Shown here one piece after another: positions 25,085 to 36,739 of a stretch of 64,000 nt of DNA; the first letter of the stretch is position 1, and each line of letters begins with the position of its first letter. Location of the stretch: NCBI RefSeq assembly GCF_954871325.1, contig NC_088778.1:992001-1056000 (forward strand), given 5' to 3'. Position numbers and translations under genes: made by a program. The notes beneath the pieces were generated by a model that was given only the letters and a program-made list of their open reading frames with translations, was not told where the DNA came from and did no database searches. Origin of the DNA: Gordionus sp. m RMFG-2023. Taxonomy: Eukaryota; Nematomorpha; Gordioida; Chordodea; Parachordodidae.

Positions 25085-25850
25085 CATAGAGAGTGAGCGG
25101 CTATTTCGCATCCCCCTTTAGTACTAAAGCATAGTTGATATGTTTGGAACATTTTTGAAGCATCAGGTTTGATGCGCTCAACGATTATCTTAGCTAATAG
25201 TCTCCTAAAAAAAGACTATATTGCAATTGGCCGAACTCCACCATCAGGCTTAGAAAAAGCAATTAATCTTGCGCCAAAAAGAATTTGGTGAACTTGACTA
25301 GGTAAATCATTGTTCAATTTTCACTAAGTATTACCAATGAATTTACAAATGAATCTTGATAAGGATTTTTAGGGTTAATTAAAAATTGGAAATAAGAGGG
25401 GCGAAAACCGTCAATTCCCCCTTCAGAGTTTTTATTAAAAGTTAAAACTGGATTAATTAGTTTTTCCTTACCTATTTCGATTAAATTAGATATTATAAGG
25501 ATGGGAAGATCTTTAGGAAAAGCCTGGGACAATTCTTTTAATAAAGTGAAAGTATGTTCATCAAATGGAGCCAATTTATCATTAGATGAAGCTAATTTAA
25601 GAGCTCCACATACGTCCCCTTGGTCTATTTTTTTGGATATAATTTTGCATTTATGGGCAAAATCATATGTAGCCCTTACATCAGGAACGTAATATTCCAT
25701 TTCTAAGTCATAAAAATGGTCTATTTTATACATGCATGCAAAATATTTTTTTATTTTTATTTGTAGGTTTAATTAAGACTTTAAAAGGAAAGGTTAAAAG
25801 ATTCTCCCAAGCTTTAAGGGAATTTAAATTTGAATTAACTTCCATAATAA
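25085..25850 (-). mobile_element. LINE-type reverse transcriptase fragment, N-terminal half
   Basis: On the minus strand a 139-codon frame (25314-25733) includes KIISKKIDQGDVCGALKLAS, then TFTLLKELSQAFPKDLP and EGGIDGFRPSYFQFLI. The coding similarity goes on below 25314 with PSQVHQILFGARLIAFSKPD and GGVRPIAIGSLFRRLLAKII, ending near 25085 in a GGCEIAAHS motif. Above 25733 a frame with NSLKAWENLLTFPFKVLIKP extends it to about 25850. This is the N-terminal half of the same reverse transcriptase family as 22560-23490, and the two halves overlap by only about a dozen residues at the G.KGGCEAAAH motif. It is less damaged than the plus-strand half. Confidence 0.8.
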
Positions 25851-25993
25851 GTTGTTGCTAAAAAAATTAGAAATTAAAGACCTTGATTTAAGGGGTGGAT
25901 TAAGGTTGGTGGCTTTTCCCACTTTAAAAAAATTATTATAAAAATCAGGATAAAAATTTTGAGTTACAATGGGGGTAGTTTACCAGAGTTTAT

Positions 25994-26156
25994 CAGAGTT
26001 GTTAAAAGATACTTTTTAAATGGATCTAGATACAGATACAACGTCTAAAATAATATCTAGATACAGATTATTTAATCAAAAATCTATCTAGATATAGATA
26101 CAGATACCACATTTTTATATGATACAGGATCTAGATACTTTCCTTTAACAACTCTG
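25994..26156. mobile_element. hAT MITE, 163 bp, with perfect 8-bp target duplication
   Basis: The left end CAGAGTTGTTAAAAGATAC and right end CTTTAACAACTCTG are terminal inverted repeats. The 8 bases GAGTTTAT occur directly before (25986-25993) and after (26157-26164) the element, the duplication size known for hAT transposons. The inside consists largely of the word ATCTAGATACAGATAC. The internally deleted transposase copy at 60.07-61.4 kb has the same end words, so it or a relative probably mobilised this element. Confidence 0.93.
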
Positions 26157-26284
26157 GAGTTTATACATGGTTTTGACCTGGGCCCATGTTTATAAAAACA
26201 AATAGCTTGGGTCAAGGTTATATTTCTATATGGCAGTCATTACAAATGATTGACATACCCATTTTAGAAGAGACAAAAAATCTT

Positions 26285-26672
26285 TATTATTTATTTTGGC
26301 AAGATTTATTGTTTTTTATATATATCAATTTGTATTTAAATTTAATCGGTGAAAATTTTATATTAATTTATCTTTATATATCTTTTTTTTTTAAAAACAA
26401 TAATAATAAAAAAATAACTAATACAAATTGATGTCATCATTCGTTCTAACTATCTAAGCTTCATCTCTTCCATTGAATAACCTTCCATTTTATCTCTTAT
26501 CCTTTCCCGTAAATTCTATTTCTACAATTTTTCACGTCTTTTTAAAAAATTAATTATTTGCTAGTAACCCCATGACCGGAAAAAAAAATATAAAATTTTC
26601 ACCGATTAAATTTAAATACAAATTGATATATAAAAAAAAAAAAATTGATTGCCAAAATAAATAATAAAATAA
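26285..26672. mobile_element. Fold-back element with arms of about 80 bp
   Basis: The left arm (26285-26365) and right arm (26587-26672) are reverse complements through TTTATTATTTATTTTGGCAA, ATATATCAATTTGTATTTAA and ATTTAATCGGTGAAAATTTT. The loop of about 220 bp contains TTCCATTGAATAACCTTCCA and ATCCTTTCCCGTAAA, which recurs at 31320-31540. The 81-codon frame at 26186-26431 runs across arm and loop and is not a gene. Confidence 0.75.
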
Positions 26673-27455
26673 CATCGATCAAACATATTCAACATGGTAT
26701 ACATGAATGAATGACTTATTTTCTAAAATTCCAAAAATGTTATTTAAAAAAAAAATAATTAAAATTATAAAATTAAATATTAAAAATTTAATTTTTGGGT
26801 TTTAAATAATCGAGTAACGTTTAAATAAAAATTAAAATTAAAACTTTTTCATTTAAAAAATAAATAAGATATTTGCCATAAAATCATTATCAAAGTTCTG
26901 ATGAGTTTGTATTACATTTTATCGTTATAATATTTTATACAAATATTAATATCAAAAACCAATATTACATCCCACGATACATATATATATCGTATGTTCC
27001 ATATGGATTTTTCATATAAATTTTTTAAAAAAAATATTAAAATGTCCGTGGCTGAAATTGCCTAAAATTTAAAGGGTAAATACTCTAACACATGCTAGAA
27101 TACACTTCCGGTTTAATAGGATTTCAAGATTTAAAATCAAGAGATTCCGAATTCCCATACGGAGACATTTATATCAAAATAGCGATATATTTAAGATTTA
27201 TCTTTTATTTCTTCATATATAAATATTTTACAACCCATCATTTTTATTACATTTTTATACATTTAAAATTCCATCTCTCTCCTCGATTTAAAACTAGTAT
27301 TGTTAATGGGCTCGTTTAGAGCCGATTTTAGTCCTATTAAAAACAATCCTAATCTTCTGTGAAAATATTGAAAAAACGTCCATAAATGTCAATTATTTAA
27401 TCGACAGGTACAACAAGAGTAGTTGAAAGGGTTGCTATCTATCTATCTATCATAA
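26672..27455. other. AT-rich spacer
   Basis: AT-rich DNA with a short frame at 27092-27319 that shows no family resemblance. A short (ATCT)n run lies at 27440-27452, at the border of the next R4 copy. Confidence 0.3.
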
Positions 27456-29800
27456 AATGCGCCCCAAATTCCGTCAGGTGTAGAATGGGTCAGATATGTC
27501 TGGACATTTCCTGAACATTTATTTTTTTTATTAAAAAATTGTGAAAGAAATGTTAGCATTGAATAAGCAAGTGTATTGGTGGTGAATTTCCCGTTACTAA
27601 ATCAAACAAATTTAAAAGACACTATTCTTAAGCCGACCCCCTCAGATTTTTTCTAAGATTTTTTACTGAGAGTTTTGCATATTAAATGTTTTTTTTAGCT
27701 TTTTCCAACTCCAAAGAGCGGCCGAGAAACGGTCCTCTAAAGGTTTAAAAAAATGGGGCATTTTGGGCCTTCTAATCCCTTTGAAACTTAAATATTCTTT
27801 GAATAGATTTGAGCTAAAAGCGTCATATAAATTTTTTGTTGTTGTTGTATAGCTTAATGGTAGGCCTTTAAAGTCATAAAAATGTAAAATATTGTTAAAA
27901 AATTATTTTTTAAAATCAAAAACCGGATATAGAAAACCGGATATGGTCCAAATCGGTATATTTTTCTTTTTTTTTCAAATATTTTTTATTATGTGCAAAA
28001 TTTCAAATAGATATGGCGTTTTAATCATTAGCCTATTGCAAATATTCTTAATTTGTAATATAAGTCAAAAAAATATATAATAAAAAAAAGTTATTCCACA
28101 GATCATAAAGTAATACTGGGGGGGGGGGGGGCTTTGGTTAATTTATTTTATAAATTGAATTCTCCTCAAAAAAAAAAATAACTAAAAAAAATCGATTTTT
28201 TGAATCATACACAATTTTATTGAAATTTAATTTTTATATATTTGCAAATTCAATAATATTTCAAAATATGAAAATAATTTGATTTTCCCTAAGTGGCGCA
28301 AAAGTATGAAGAAGAGAAGAGAAGAAGAAGAAGAAGAAGAAGAAGAAGAGAAGAGAAGAAGAGAAGAGAAGAGAAGAGAAGAAGAAGAGAGAGAAGAAGA
28401 AGAAGAAGAAGAAGAAGAAGAAGAGAAGAGAGAGAGAAGAGAAGAGAAGAGAAGAGAAGAGAAGAGAAGAGAAGAAGAGAAGAGAGAAGAGAAGAGAAGA
28501 GAAGAGAAGAGAAGAGATTTTGAGTTTCGGGAATGGGTTTGACCTTTTTAAACAAAATATTTTTTTTCATATTCATCATCTTCCTACACATGCCTAAATT
28601 TCAGTGATATTTTCCTTATAAAAATTAAACTAATTCTGATATGCATAATATTTGATTCTCATATGAACGTTGAGCTTTCTGCTAACCTTTTGGTAATGTT
28701 TGTAGCCGAATAAAGCCGTGCTTCGGGCCTAAAATAATTTTTAAACCCGGGCCTCACCGGGCTTGGTATCTTTTTTTTTAGAAATACCAAAGTCTGTGCT
28801 CGGTCCAAAATTAAAATTTCGTACACTTATCAAATTCTGTAGAGAGGGGAAAAAAAAATACCGATTATGACCATTTCCGGTTTTGGACAGTTAAATTTTT
28901 TTTTAAAAAACAATATTTAGCATCATATATTTTTAAAAACCTGCCATTAGGCTATATAAAGAAATTTAAATGACGATTTTTAGCTCAATTTATATCCAAA
29001 GATATTTAAAATTAAAGGAAAAGAGCTTTGCCCAAAATGCTTCATTTTTTGACCTTTTAGAGACCTGTAATCTCAGTCGCTGTTTGGAATTGAAGCCTGT
29101 GCAAACTTTAGTAAAAATTTTAGAAAAAATTATGAGGGGATCGGGTTTAAAATTCATGTTAATTTGTCGTAGAATTCACCCACTATATAAATTATAACAA
29201 TTGTTTACCATGTCTACGTAATGGACCCCAAGACGTCCATCCAGCTTGTCTAACATTGTCCGAATCTTCCATTTATTTTTTTTGTATCGAAATTGTAAAT
29301 TTTTTTATTTAGCAATGATAAGTAAGTTATAACTACTAACATTTATGTCAACGAACAGCTAGGTCTATTTTTTAGGCTAATCCCAACTATTAGAATTCCC
29401 CTAAGAAAAAGAAAACAAAATAAAACCTAACGAGATTAACATGGGGAAAATTGAAAATGAATTAAGAAAAATATTCTAGGAGAAGAGAAACGAAATGGTT
29501 AATTTTATTTAAAAGCTTTAAACAAGATTCCCAAATATAATTTAAGCTTATTTATTTTTCATTTTGACTAAAAAATATATGCAAATAAATTTTTTTAATA
29601 TCAAACTAAAATATTAATATTTAATTTAATATATTTTATAATGATATTTTAATTTTAATTGTTTTTTTTTAATGAAAATTACTTAAAAAAAACTTAGAAT
29701 CTTTAAATTTATCGATAAAATTAATTTTTTTTTTAAAAAAAAATTACTTTTATATTTAGACCTCTATTTTACGTGTGGACCAACTATCACATATAGTTGT
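27455..29800 (+). repeat. Interspersed repeat R4, longer copy
   Basis: Opens with AAATGCGCCCCAAATTCCGT, has CATCCAGCTTGTCTAACATT near 29240 and closes with TTTAGACCTCTATTTTACG near 29760, the order seen at 4370-5755. The additional 1.5 kb in the middle holds a purine microsatellite (28305-28516), a 13-bp G run (28119-28131) and, at 28700-28770, a GGGCTTCGGGCC / AACCCGGGCC palindromic cluster of the kind seen at the ends of some hAT elements. The 75-codon frame at 28970-29197 has no recognisable family. Confidence 0.55.
28305..28516. repeat. Purine microsatellite (GAA / GAAGA)n, about 210 bp
   Basis: A run made only of G and A on the plus strand, mixing GAA triplets with GAAGA pentamers. Overlapping frames on both strands (28279-28591) are low-complexity artefacts. 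Purine-pyrimidine mirror tracts of this size are known to be able to form triplex DNA. Confidence 0.95.
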
Positions 29801-29944
29801 CCAAAAGTCCCGAAAGATATAAATGGGTATTAGTTGTTTTTTTTTTCAATTTAATTCTTAGCGTTTTCTCGCATATCAAATAGAAGATAATGAATTTGTT
29901 GAGATGATTTTATAGAAATAGAAGTAGAAAATTTGAGGGGAGTT

Positions 29945-30060
29945 GTTTTGCCATATGGATCTAGATAGAAATACAGATTACATCGTATAAAAAGTTATCT
30001 AGATACAGATACAATTTTTATACTCTTATATAAAAGACTTCCAAACATACATAATACGAA
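29945..30060 (+). mobile_element. Relic of the ATCTAGATACAGATAC hAT MITE family
   Basis: Contains GGATCTAGATAGAAATACAG and TTATCTAGATACAGATACAA, then TTTTTATACTCTTATATAA. The last word is shared with 60185-60205 in the hAT copy, so this relic is closer to that element's left end than to the 163-bp MITE. Confidence 0.65.
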
Positions 30061-30379
30061 TCTTCGTTTGATTTTTCTATTCAAACTATTAATACTTTTA
30101 AAAAATAAATTTATATAAAATTACCCCCTGGTTTACCTAAGTTTTAACTCAAATTATGATTGCAGTGTTGGGGATCGAATATTTTTTAAAAAAAAGTAAT
30201 AGATTGTCACTTCAAATATTATGACTTTTAATGACGTGTATTGATTCCCGTAAGGTTTACAATGCATATTTTTTCGATTACTTTTAAACGGTGGAATGAG
30301 TGGCATGGAATTTTTTTCTAAGAAATATATAATATTCCAGTAAATTTTTTGAAAAAAATAGTTCATAAATTTTTCTGGA

Positions 30380-31880
30380 AGAATATCAGGATTATTAATG
30401 CAAAAATATAATCAATATTTTTTATTTTTTTCCCCATGATGGCTAGATTGAACGTCTAAATCTTCCAAAAAAAAATATTAAAATTATTTACATATATTTT
30501 CGTTATACGATATCGTAAAAATTGGAGAAAATTTCACTTTTTCTACTCTCAAAATTATTATATTAACTATAAATAACTTTTATAATAAAATTAGGGCTTT
30601 TTTTTGACAAAGTTGATTAAAATTTGGCAAAAAAAAAATTGTTATAATTTAAATTTTCTTCATCAAAAATGAAGGAGGTATATACTAATTCTATATCTAA
30701 GGAAATATAATAATATTTTATATATCTTGCCAATATATATATTTTTTTTAATATTAAGGCTCGTTATGAACGTGGGCCTGACACTAAATAATTTCTGTTT
30801 ACTGAAGAGTTACATTCAAAAAAAATTGATTAGAGCTAAATGAAAAGTTTAAGCAAAAAACAGTGTTTTGGATAGATTAGGGGGGGGGGATTAGGGATGC
30901 GAGATTCTTAACCACCGATAAAAAAAAATATAATTAGAATTTGTATATATTTACCTTTAAGTATTCCGCACTGCGGCTATCGTCGAAATTATTAAAGTTA
31001 AAACAAGGAACATCTGTTTTTTTTTAAAAAAAAATAAAAGCAAATTTGTAAGTGTTTTAATTACTACACTTGACCCAAATGCACCTTCTAATCACACAAA
31101 GTCGATGCCCTCGCCTTCGAAGAATCTCGAAAAATCATCAAGTACAGTTCCTTAGACTCTTCTTTCTTATTCATACCCATCGCCTGCTCCATTCTCACCA
31201 CCTTCGGTAGCAAAGCTCAGACGTTTTTTTTTAAAGAATTAGGCAAACGGATTCGCGAAAAATCCGATCAGCTTAAGGAATTCCTCTTCTGCTCCCGCCA
31301 TTATTATCTCAAACTAACTAAGTTTTATCACTTCCATTGAATAACCTTCCATATTCTTAGCTTTCTTTTTTTTTTATCCCCTATCCTTTCACGTAAACAC
31401 TCTATTCCTACATTATTCATTTCATCTTTTTTAAAAAAAAATTTAATTTATATGCTTATTACATTATGATGACATATTATATCAGTAAAATATACAAACA
31501 AAGTAACCTATGACCGGAAAAAAAAATATATATATATATATATAAATTACTTACCAAGAGGAACATAGGATTTGATTTGTATTTATCGAAAGTGTTATGC
31601 CTATATTTGCAGTATTATCGGTTTACGCCTCCATGCCCCCCCCTCCCCTTCACTACAATATTTAAATATAATAATTTTAAAATAATTTTCTAAATTTATA
31701 TATTTTTTTTAAATATAAAATTTACGTTTTTTTAAAAAAAATGAGAAAAATTGCCCTGAAAAGTCATTTACAGACACAAAAAAAAAATAAAAAAAAAATG
31801 ATGCAATAAATAATGGTTTTTGAATATGAAAAATATCAAAATTTGAGGATATTTTTTATGTCAACGCGAATTAACACGGT
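30380..31880 (+). repeat. Interspersed repeat R1, copy interrupted by other sequence
   Basis: R1 landmarks run from 30410 (CAATATTTTTTATTTTTTTCC, CTAAATCTTCC) to AAACAAGGAACATCTGTTTT at 31000, then resume with TTACCAAGAGGAACATAGGA at 31550 and continue to about 31870. Between 31065 and 31525 lies about 460 bp foreign to R1. Its right part (31320-31540) matches the loop of the fold-back element at 26.4 kb; its left part (31065-31300) is less AT-rich and is found nowhere else in the window. Confidence 0.65.
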
Positions 31881-32149
31881 TATAATTAAACTTGAAGAAC
31901 ACAATTAATTATTCTTTCTGTTATCCAGCATAGCAAGTTGTGCCTTATAATAATAAAAACCATTTGCAGTGTTAAATCGATGTTATTAATCTTTTAAAAA
32001 ATAAATTCATCACGATTACATTACATTATATTAAAATAAATTGTCTAATTTAAAGATTTTTAAAAATTTTGTATTATAAATATAGCTATTTTTTTTTTAT
32101 GTATAATGTGAAAATTTATATTCTTCTAACAAAATATCAATAATTTTTT

Positions 32150-32595
32150 TTTTATTTTTTTCTCTTAAGCTTTCACTATTTTCTGGTGGTGAGCTCTCTC
32201 TCCACTTTATTATTCATGCTATCTATCTCTGATGCCCCCCACCGGAGTTTCCTTCTGTATTCCATTTGGATCTTCCGTCGGAGTATCGCTATCGAGACCG
32301 TTGTATCTTGTCCTCACACTGAAGTATCGATATCGACAGATATCCCACCGGAGTATTCTTATCGATTCAATCTATCATCCTTGAATGGCCAACGAGGTCA
32401 TTCATTTTTGGTTTATTATACAAGTATCCTAGCAACCGGCTGTCCAAGCCTGTCAAAAACCGGGGTGGCATTTCTCAGCTCAGAAATTCTTCCTAGCATA
32501 TGCCCTTACACATAAGTCATCAAAGAAAAACCTGAAAATTCCTGGGACCTTCTCCAAGCATACATCATAAACCAACTAGGCCACCTATCAATAAT
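32150..32595 (-). mobile_element. SINE-like short derivative of the RTE LINE
   Basis: Read on the minus strand, the first 200 bases (32595 down to about 32390) match the tRNA-like 5' end of the LINE at 39990-40236: GGTGGCCTA start, GATGACTTATGTGTAAGG, and an AACCGGCTGTCCAAGCC counterpart. The last 60 bases (32210 down to 32150) match the LINE 3' end (CACCAGAAAA.....CTTAAGAG). The ORFs are absent; the middle (32210-32390) instead holds imperfect repeats of the words CGGAGTATC and TATCGATATCG. Both ends with no coding middle is the build of a SINE or of an internally deleted LINE. Box B is worn away in this copy. Confidence 0.7.
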
Positions 32596-32599
32596 ATTA

Positions 32600-33750
32600 A
32601 TAATATCGAAATAGACTCGGAGTCTCCCATATGCATATTGAATAAAGATTTATATAAGAGAAATATAAAAGCGACAGATTAAAACCGTCTACTACCATTC
32701 AAATTGTGCGTGGGCCATGATATTATCATATTAGGAAACGATTACACCCATACAATCAGAATATGGAGCTACAATATCCTACAACAAATAATAATCTATA
32801 TGTAAAGATTTAGGAAAGATATTTCCAATATATTTTCTCTAATATTCAACTAAATCTATTGGCAGATAAAAATAGCAATCTTTTCCAGAGTAAAGGATAC
32901 CCAAATACAAGGAGATACAATTTTAAATAAAGACACCATGTTTACAAACATGAATGGTTATTTGTACAAAACATAAAACAAATATTGTTCCACCAATCCC
33001 CGCTGACTATCGTGTTGTATTTTATTGTTTTTATTTAACATCGATCATTTTATGTGCAAATTTATTATTTTGTGTTTTTTTTTCTTCAATTTTATTATTT
33101 TTCGACCTATTTCCAAATCTTATAAACCATTTTTTTTATATATAATAATTTATTTGCCGGCAGCAATCATTGAAAGCATTTGGAATCACGGGGAATGATA
33201 ACCCCCCCTAAAAATCTTAGTAGATGTTTAGTTTTAAACCGAAACATTTCCAAAAACGTTCTTCTTTATTTTACCAAGTTAATTTTAATTTTGCTATCAA
33301 AAGGAGCACAATTTTATGTTTATATAATTATCTTATATTTTTTTTTACACCCTTACAATTTAATTTTAAGGTAATTCTGAGTTAGGGTGGAGGGGGGGGG
33401 GGAAGTTATAAATTCTCGATAATTTTATTTTTTTGTAAATTGAACGATAAAATTGTATTTTAATTTTTGAGTTACGAATAAATCTTAAAATATTTTGATA
33501 GACATCACTCTTACAATATTCACAAAGTTTGGATGATCCTTCAAACGACATTACCATGTAGTGACCCTCAGAGGACTTTACTCCTACCCTGGAAACCTAG
33601 TAATTTCTAACAGCAATTACTGAAAAAGAAGTTATTCACGCTAATCGAAAGAGATAATAAGAGTTCAGGAGTAAGTAATCAGATCAGGCTTGTCGCTGAG
33701 ATAAAATATTGACATAATATGCTCAATGTTGAACGATTGTTTAGTAAAAT
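32600..33750. other. Spacer, nothing recognised
   Basis: AT-rich DNA with several frames of 60-65 codons (32954-33145, 33180-33374, 33366-33557) that have low-complexity, poorly protein-like content. An 8-9 base G run lies near 33392. Confidence 0.3.
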
Positions 33751-34843
33751 AAGGCTAAGTGCTGTTTTTACAGTTGGAAATAGAAGAGGTTAAATGTCTA
33801 TTCCATGTGCATTACAGCAGCTTTGGAGAGTGTACTGTTTCTCAGGTCTTTTCCATAATTTATATTAAATAGCTCCTATTTACCCGCTTCATTAAATAGA
33901 AAATAAGAAATTTTCTAAGATGATTTTATGGTAGATGTAGTAAAATTAAGGAGTGTGTTTTTATCAAATTTAAAATAAATTAAAGCAAAATTATTGCTAG
34001 ATTTACTATAAAAAATATTATGAAATTGAGAAATTTTACCCTGAATCATATATTCCATGGTGAGTGTTTCAACTTCCAAAAAGCCTCTCCAAGCCAATTT
34101 CTGTTACTGTACTTATTAAAGTCACGATTTATAATTTTATTTAACAATATATTTTACTATCATTCATTTTCTTCGGTCATTGTGTGATTTTGTTTTTTTT
34201 TTGAAATTTTGTCATGAACCTTTGAACGTAATATAATTTATATTCGTTTTTTGAAAGAGTTTTTTATATTATATAAATTATAAATTATTCAAAAATTGGC
34301 AAAATTGTCCAAAATTGATAGAGTAGGTTTAAACATTGTTTCAATAAATTTTCGTAAATAATCATATTTTTAAATCATTTTTTTAAAAAAAAACACATTG
34401 GTAATAAAAGAAAAAAATATTAGACGTTACACACATATATATATATTAATATAATATTATATAGAATTTACTCAATATCATCTGATAAGGTAATAAAAAT
34501 TTTAGAAAAAAAAATAATATCCAAATATCGTAGATTTTATAAAAAAATTTCGCAGTAAATCATATCCCCAGTATGCTGAAATGATTATCCTAAAGCCTCG
34601 TTGCGCTGAAAGATCTATCTTCCAAGACGATTCAATTGAGGAATCGTACTACCACTTCGAAATACGTGAATAATTCTAACATGATCCAAATCTTTTATAT
34701 ATTATTTAATCAAACCTAATTAATACTTAGAAAAATATATGTAATTATTTTAAGTAAGAAAAAAAAAAGTTAACACGTGTAACTCGAAATCTAAGCTTCC
34801 AACTCAGATTACAGCTGCCGTGCTATAGCTAAAATCTGCGAAA
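33750..34843 (-). repeat. Interspersed repeat R2, reverse full-length copy
   Basis: Read on the minus strand it follows the 13355-14320 copy from the CGGCAGCTGTAATC left end to the right end words CTCTCCAAAGCTGCT and TTCCAACTGTAAAA. The longest frame in it (33915-34097) is not open in the other copy, so R2 is unlikely to encode a protein. Confidence 0.7.
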
Positions 34844-34914
34844 GAATAATTGTCAAGTGCATCCAAAATCTTACGCATTTTTAAATAAATGTATAAATAT
34901 CCAGATGGTTTCTT

Positions 34915-36340
34915 GAACATGAATTTTGAGGAAAGATTATTATATCAAAAATGTATATTGAAGAAATCAGGATGATACATGCAAAAATATAAATCAATAT
35001 TGTTAATTTTTTTTTACTAGATATAGTTGTTTCTCGATGATCGTTAGACTGAACTTCTAATTCTTCTAAGAAAATAAATTAATTATTAATTAGTATATCA
35101 ATTTTCTGATGCAAGTGTAATCCTGAAAAATGTCCACCCTTGTCTTAAATTTATTTAATAAATACAATTACAAGGAATAATATTTATTTTTTTTTGACTA
35201 AGATGCTTAAAATTTGGGAAAAATTGTTTTTCATAATTTCCTTACCCAATTATAAAATTTAAATTTCTTCATCAAAATGAAGGTATTTACTAATTCTATA
35301 TATATAAGGAAATATAGTAATATTTTCTATATTTGTGTCTTGCCAATATTTTTTTTGGTATTAAGGCTAGCAATAAACGCTTACAAGATAATAATTCTTG
35401 TCCTAATTAAGTTATTGAAGGATTACATAAAATAGGGGTAGTTTAAAAATGTGAGATCATTAACTGATAATAAATAAATTTACATTTATGCAGACATACC
35501 TTCAGGTACTCGGCATTGTGTTATAGATGAAAAAACGAAAGCTAAAACAAGGAACATCTGTTTTTAAAAAAAATTAATTAAGTATCTTAATTAGTGGGCA
35601 ATATATAAATAGGATACTTACCATAAGGAATGTAGAATTTATTTGTACCATTTAATTATTCTTTATTTATCGAAAGAGTATACGCCTATTACTTGTAGTA
35701 TTATTATTTTTACTCTACAATGTCTTTCTCCCTTCACTATATAATATTAAATAATAATTTTAATAAATTTGCAATTTATATTGTTTTTTTTTGTTTAAAT
35801 TTTAAGTTTTTAATGAGAAAAATTGCCCTGAAAAGTCATTTTCACACATAAAAGTAAATATTATTTATTTATTTTTTGTTTTTGTTAATTTTTCAACTCT
35901 ATAAAGGATATTATTTAAAAAAAGGATAAATATAGAATTATGAATATGAATATTTATTAGAATTATATTACTAAAAAGCTCTTAAAATATTTTTTTTATT
36001 ATGTCCTGGCTAATGACATGTGGGTGTGACATTGTAAAATTGTATGAATCGAAGTAATTTTGATTCCAGAGAGAACCAGTAGTACCTAACCACGCTAGAA
36101 ATTTGCGGCCACCGTTAAACCTTTAACAAATTTCATCCTGTTTAAGACCGACATCGAATATTATATCTATACTCATGTTCTTTTTTTTTACTCTAATTTT
36201 TTTATTTTAATTATTAAAGAAGCAGCTTTGGGTTCTGTGTTTTAGCCCTGCTCCAAACAAATTTAGTACTTTGGACACTCTATTTTAGTTTTTTATTTCA
36301 GTGTGTTTATTAAATAAGTATTTCCAAGATCCTTTTGCGT
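34915..36340 (+). repeat. Interspersed repeat R1, copy 4 (near full length)
   Basis: Closest partner of copy 1 (95-1700), with matching left part (TTTCTCGATGATCGTTAG), centre (ACTCGGCATTGTGTTATAGA) and right end (GTGTGTTTATTAAATAAGTA). Together the two copies define a unit of about 1.45-1.6 kb. Confidence 0.75.
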
Positions 36341-36739
36341 ATGTTAATCTAAAAAGATTTTTCCTTATTATTTTATGTTATATAAATAGATGCTATATAG
36401 GCAGCTAAACAATCTACTATTTTAAAAAAAAATATGACAAATCACGTCCTGGTAAATATTAAAAATTAATCGTCACAGTAAATGGTAAGAACTCTCTTTC
36501 ATTGTTATCATGACTACAACTAGCGTATATTATAAAGACCGAAAAAAAGTAATTACTGAGCTTAAAAAAACGATGGTTATTTTCCTTTAATGTCTTGAAA
36601 TCAATCATTTTTTAATCTGTATTAGAATAATTCATTTTGTTAATGTATATCCCTTCCCACTACTGAGATATTTTATAAAATTAAATGTAAGAACGAACTC
36701 TCTGTCATTGCTATCATGACTAAAACGCGTATATATAAA

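Noticed and set aside
25501-25692. Plus-strand frame of 63 codons
   Set aside because: Antisense shadow of the minus-strand reverse transcriptase fragment.
28119-28131. Poly-G tract as a quadruplex regulator
   Set aside because: A single G run; no set of four runs at suitable spacing and no gene nearby.
28279-28591. Three overlapping frames rich in Glu/Arg or Leu/Ser
   Set aside because: Artefacts of the purine microsatellite.
32186-32515. Plus-strand frame of 109 codons
   Set aside because: It lies antisense to the SINE-like element and does not continue in the related LINE head.
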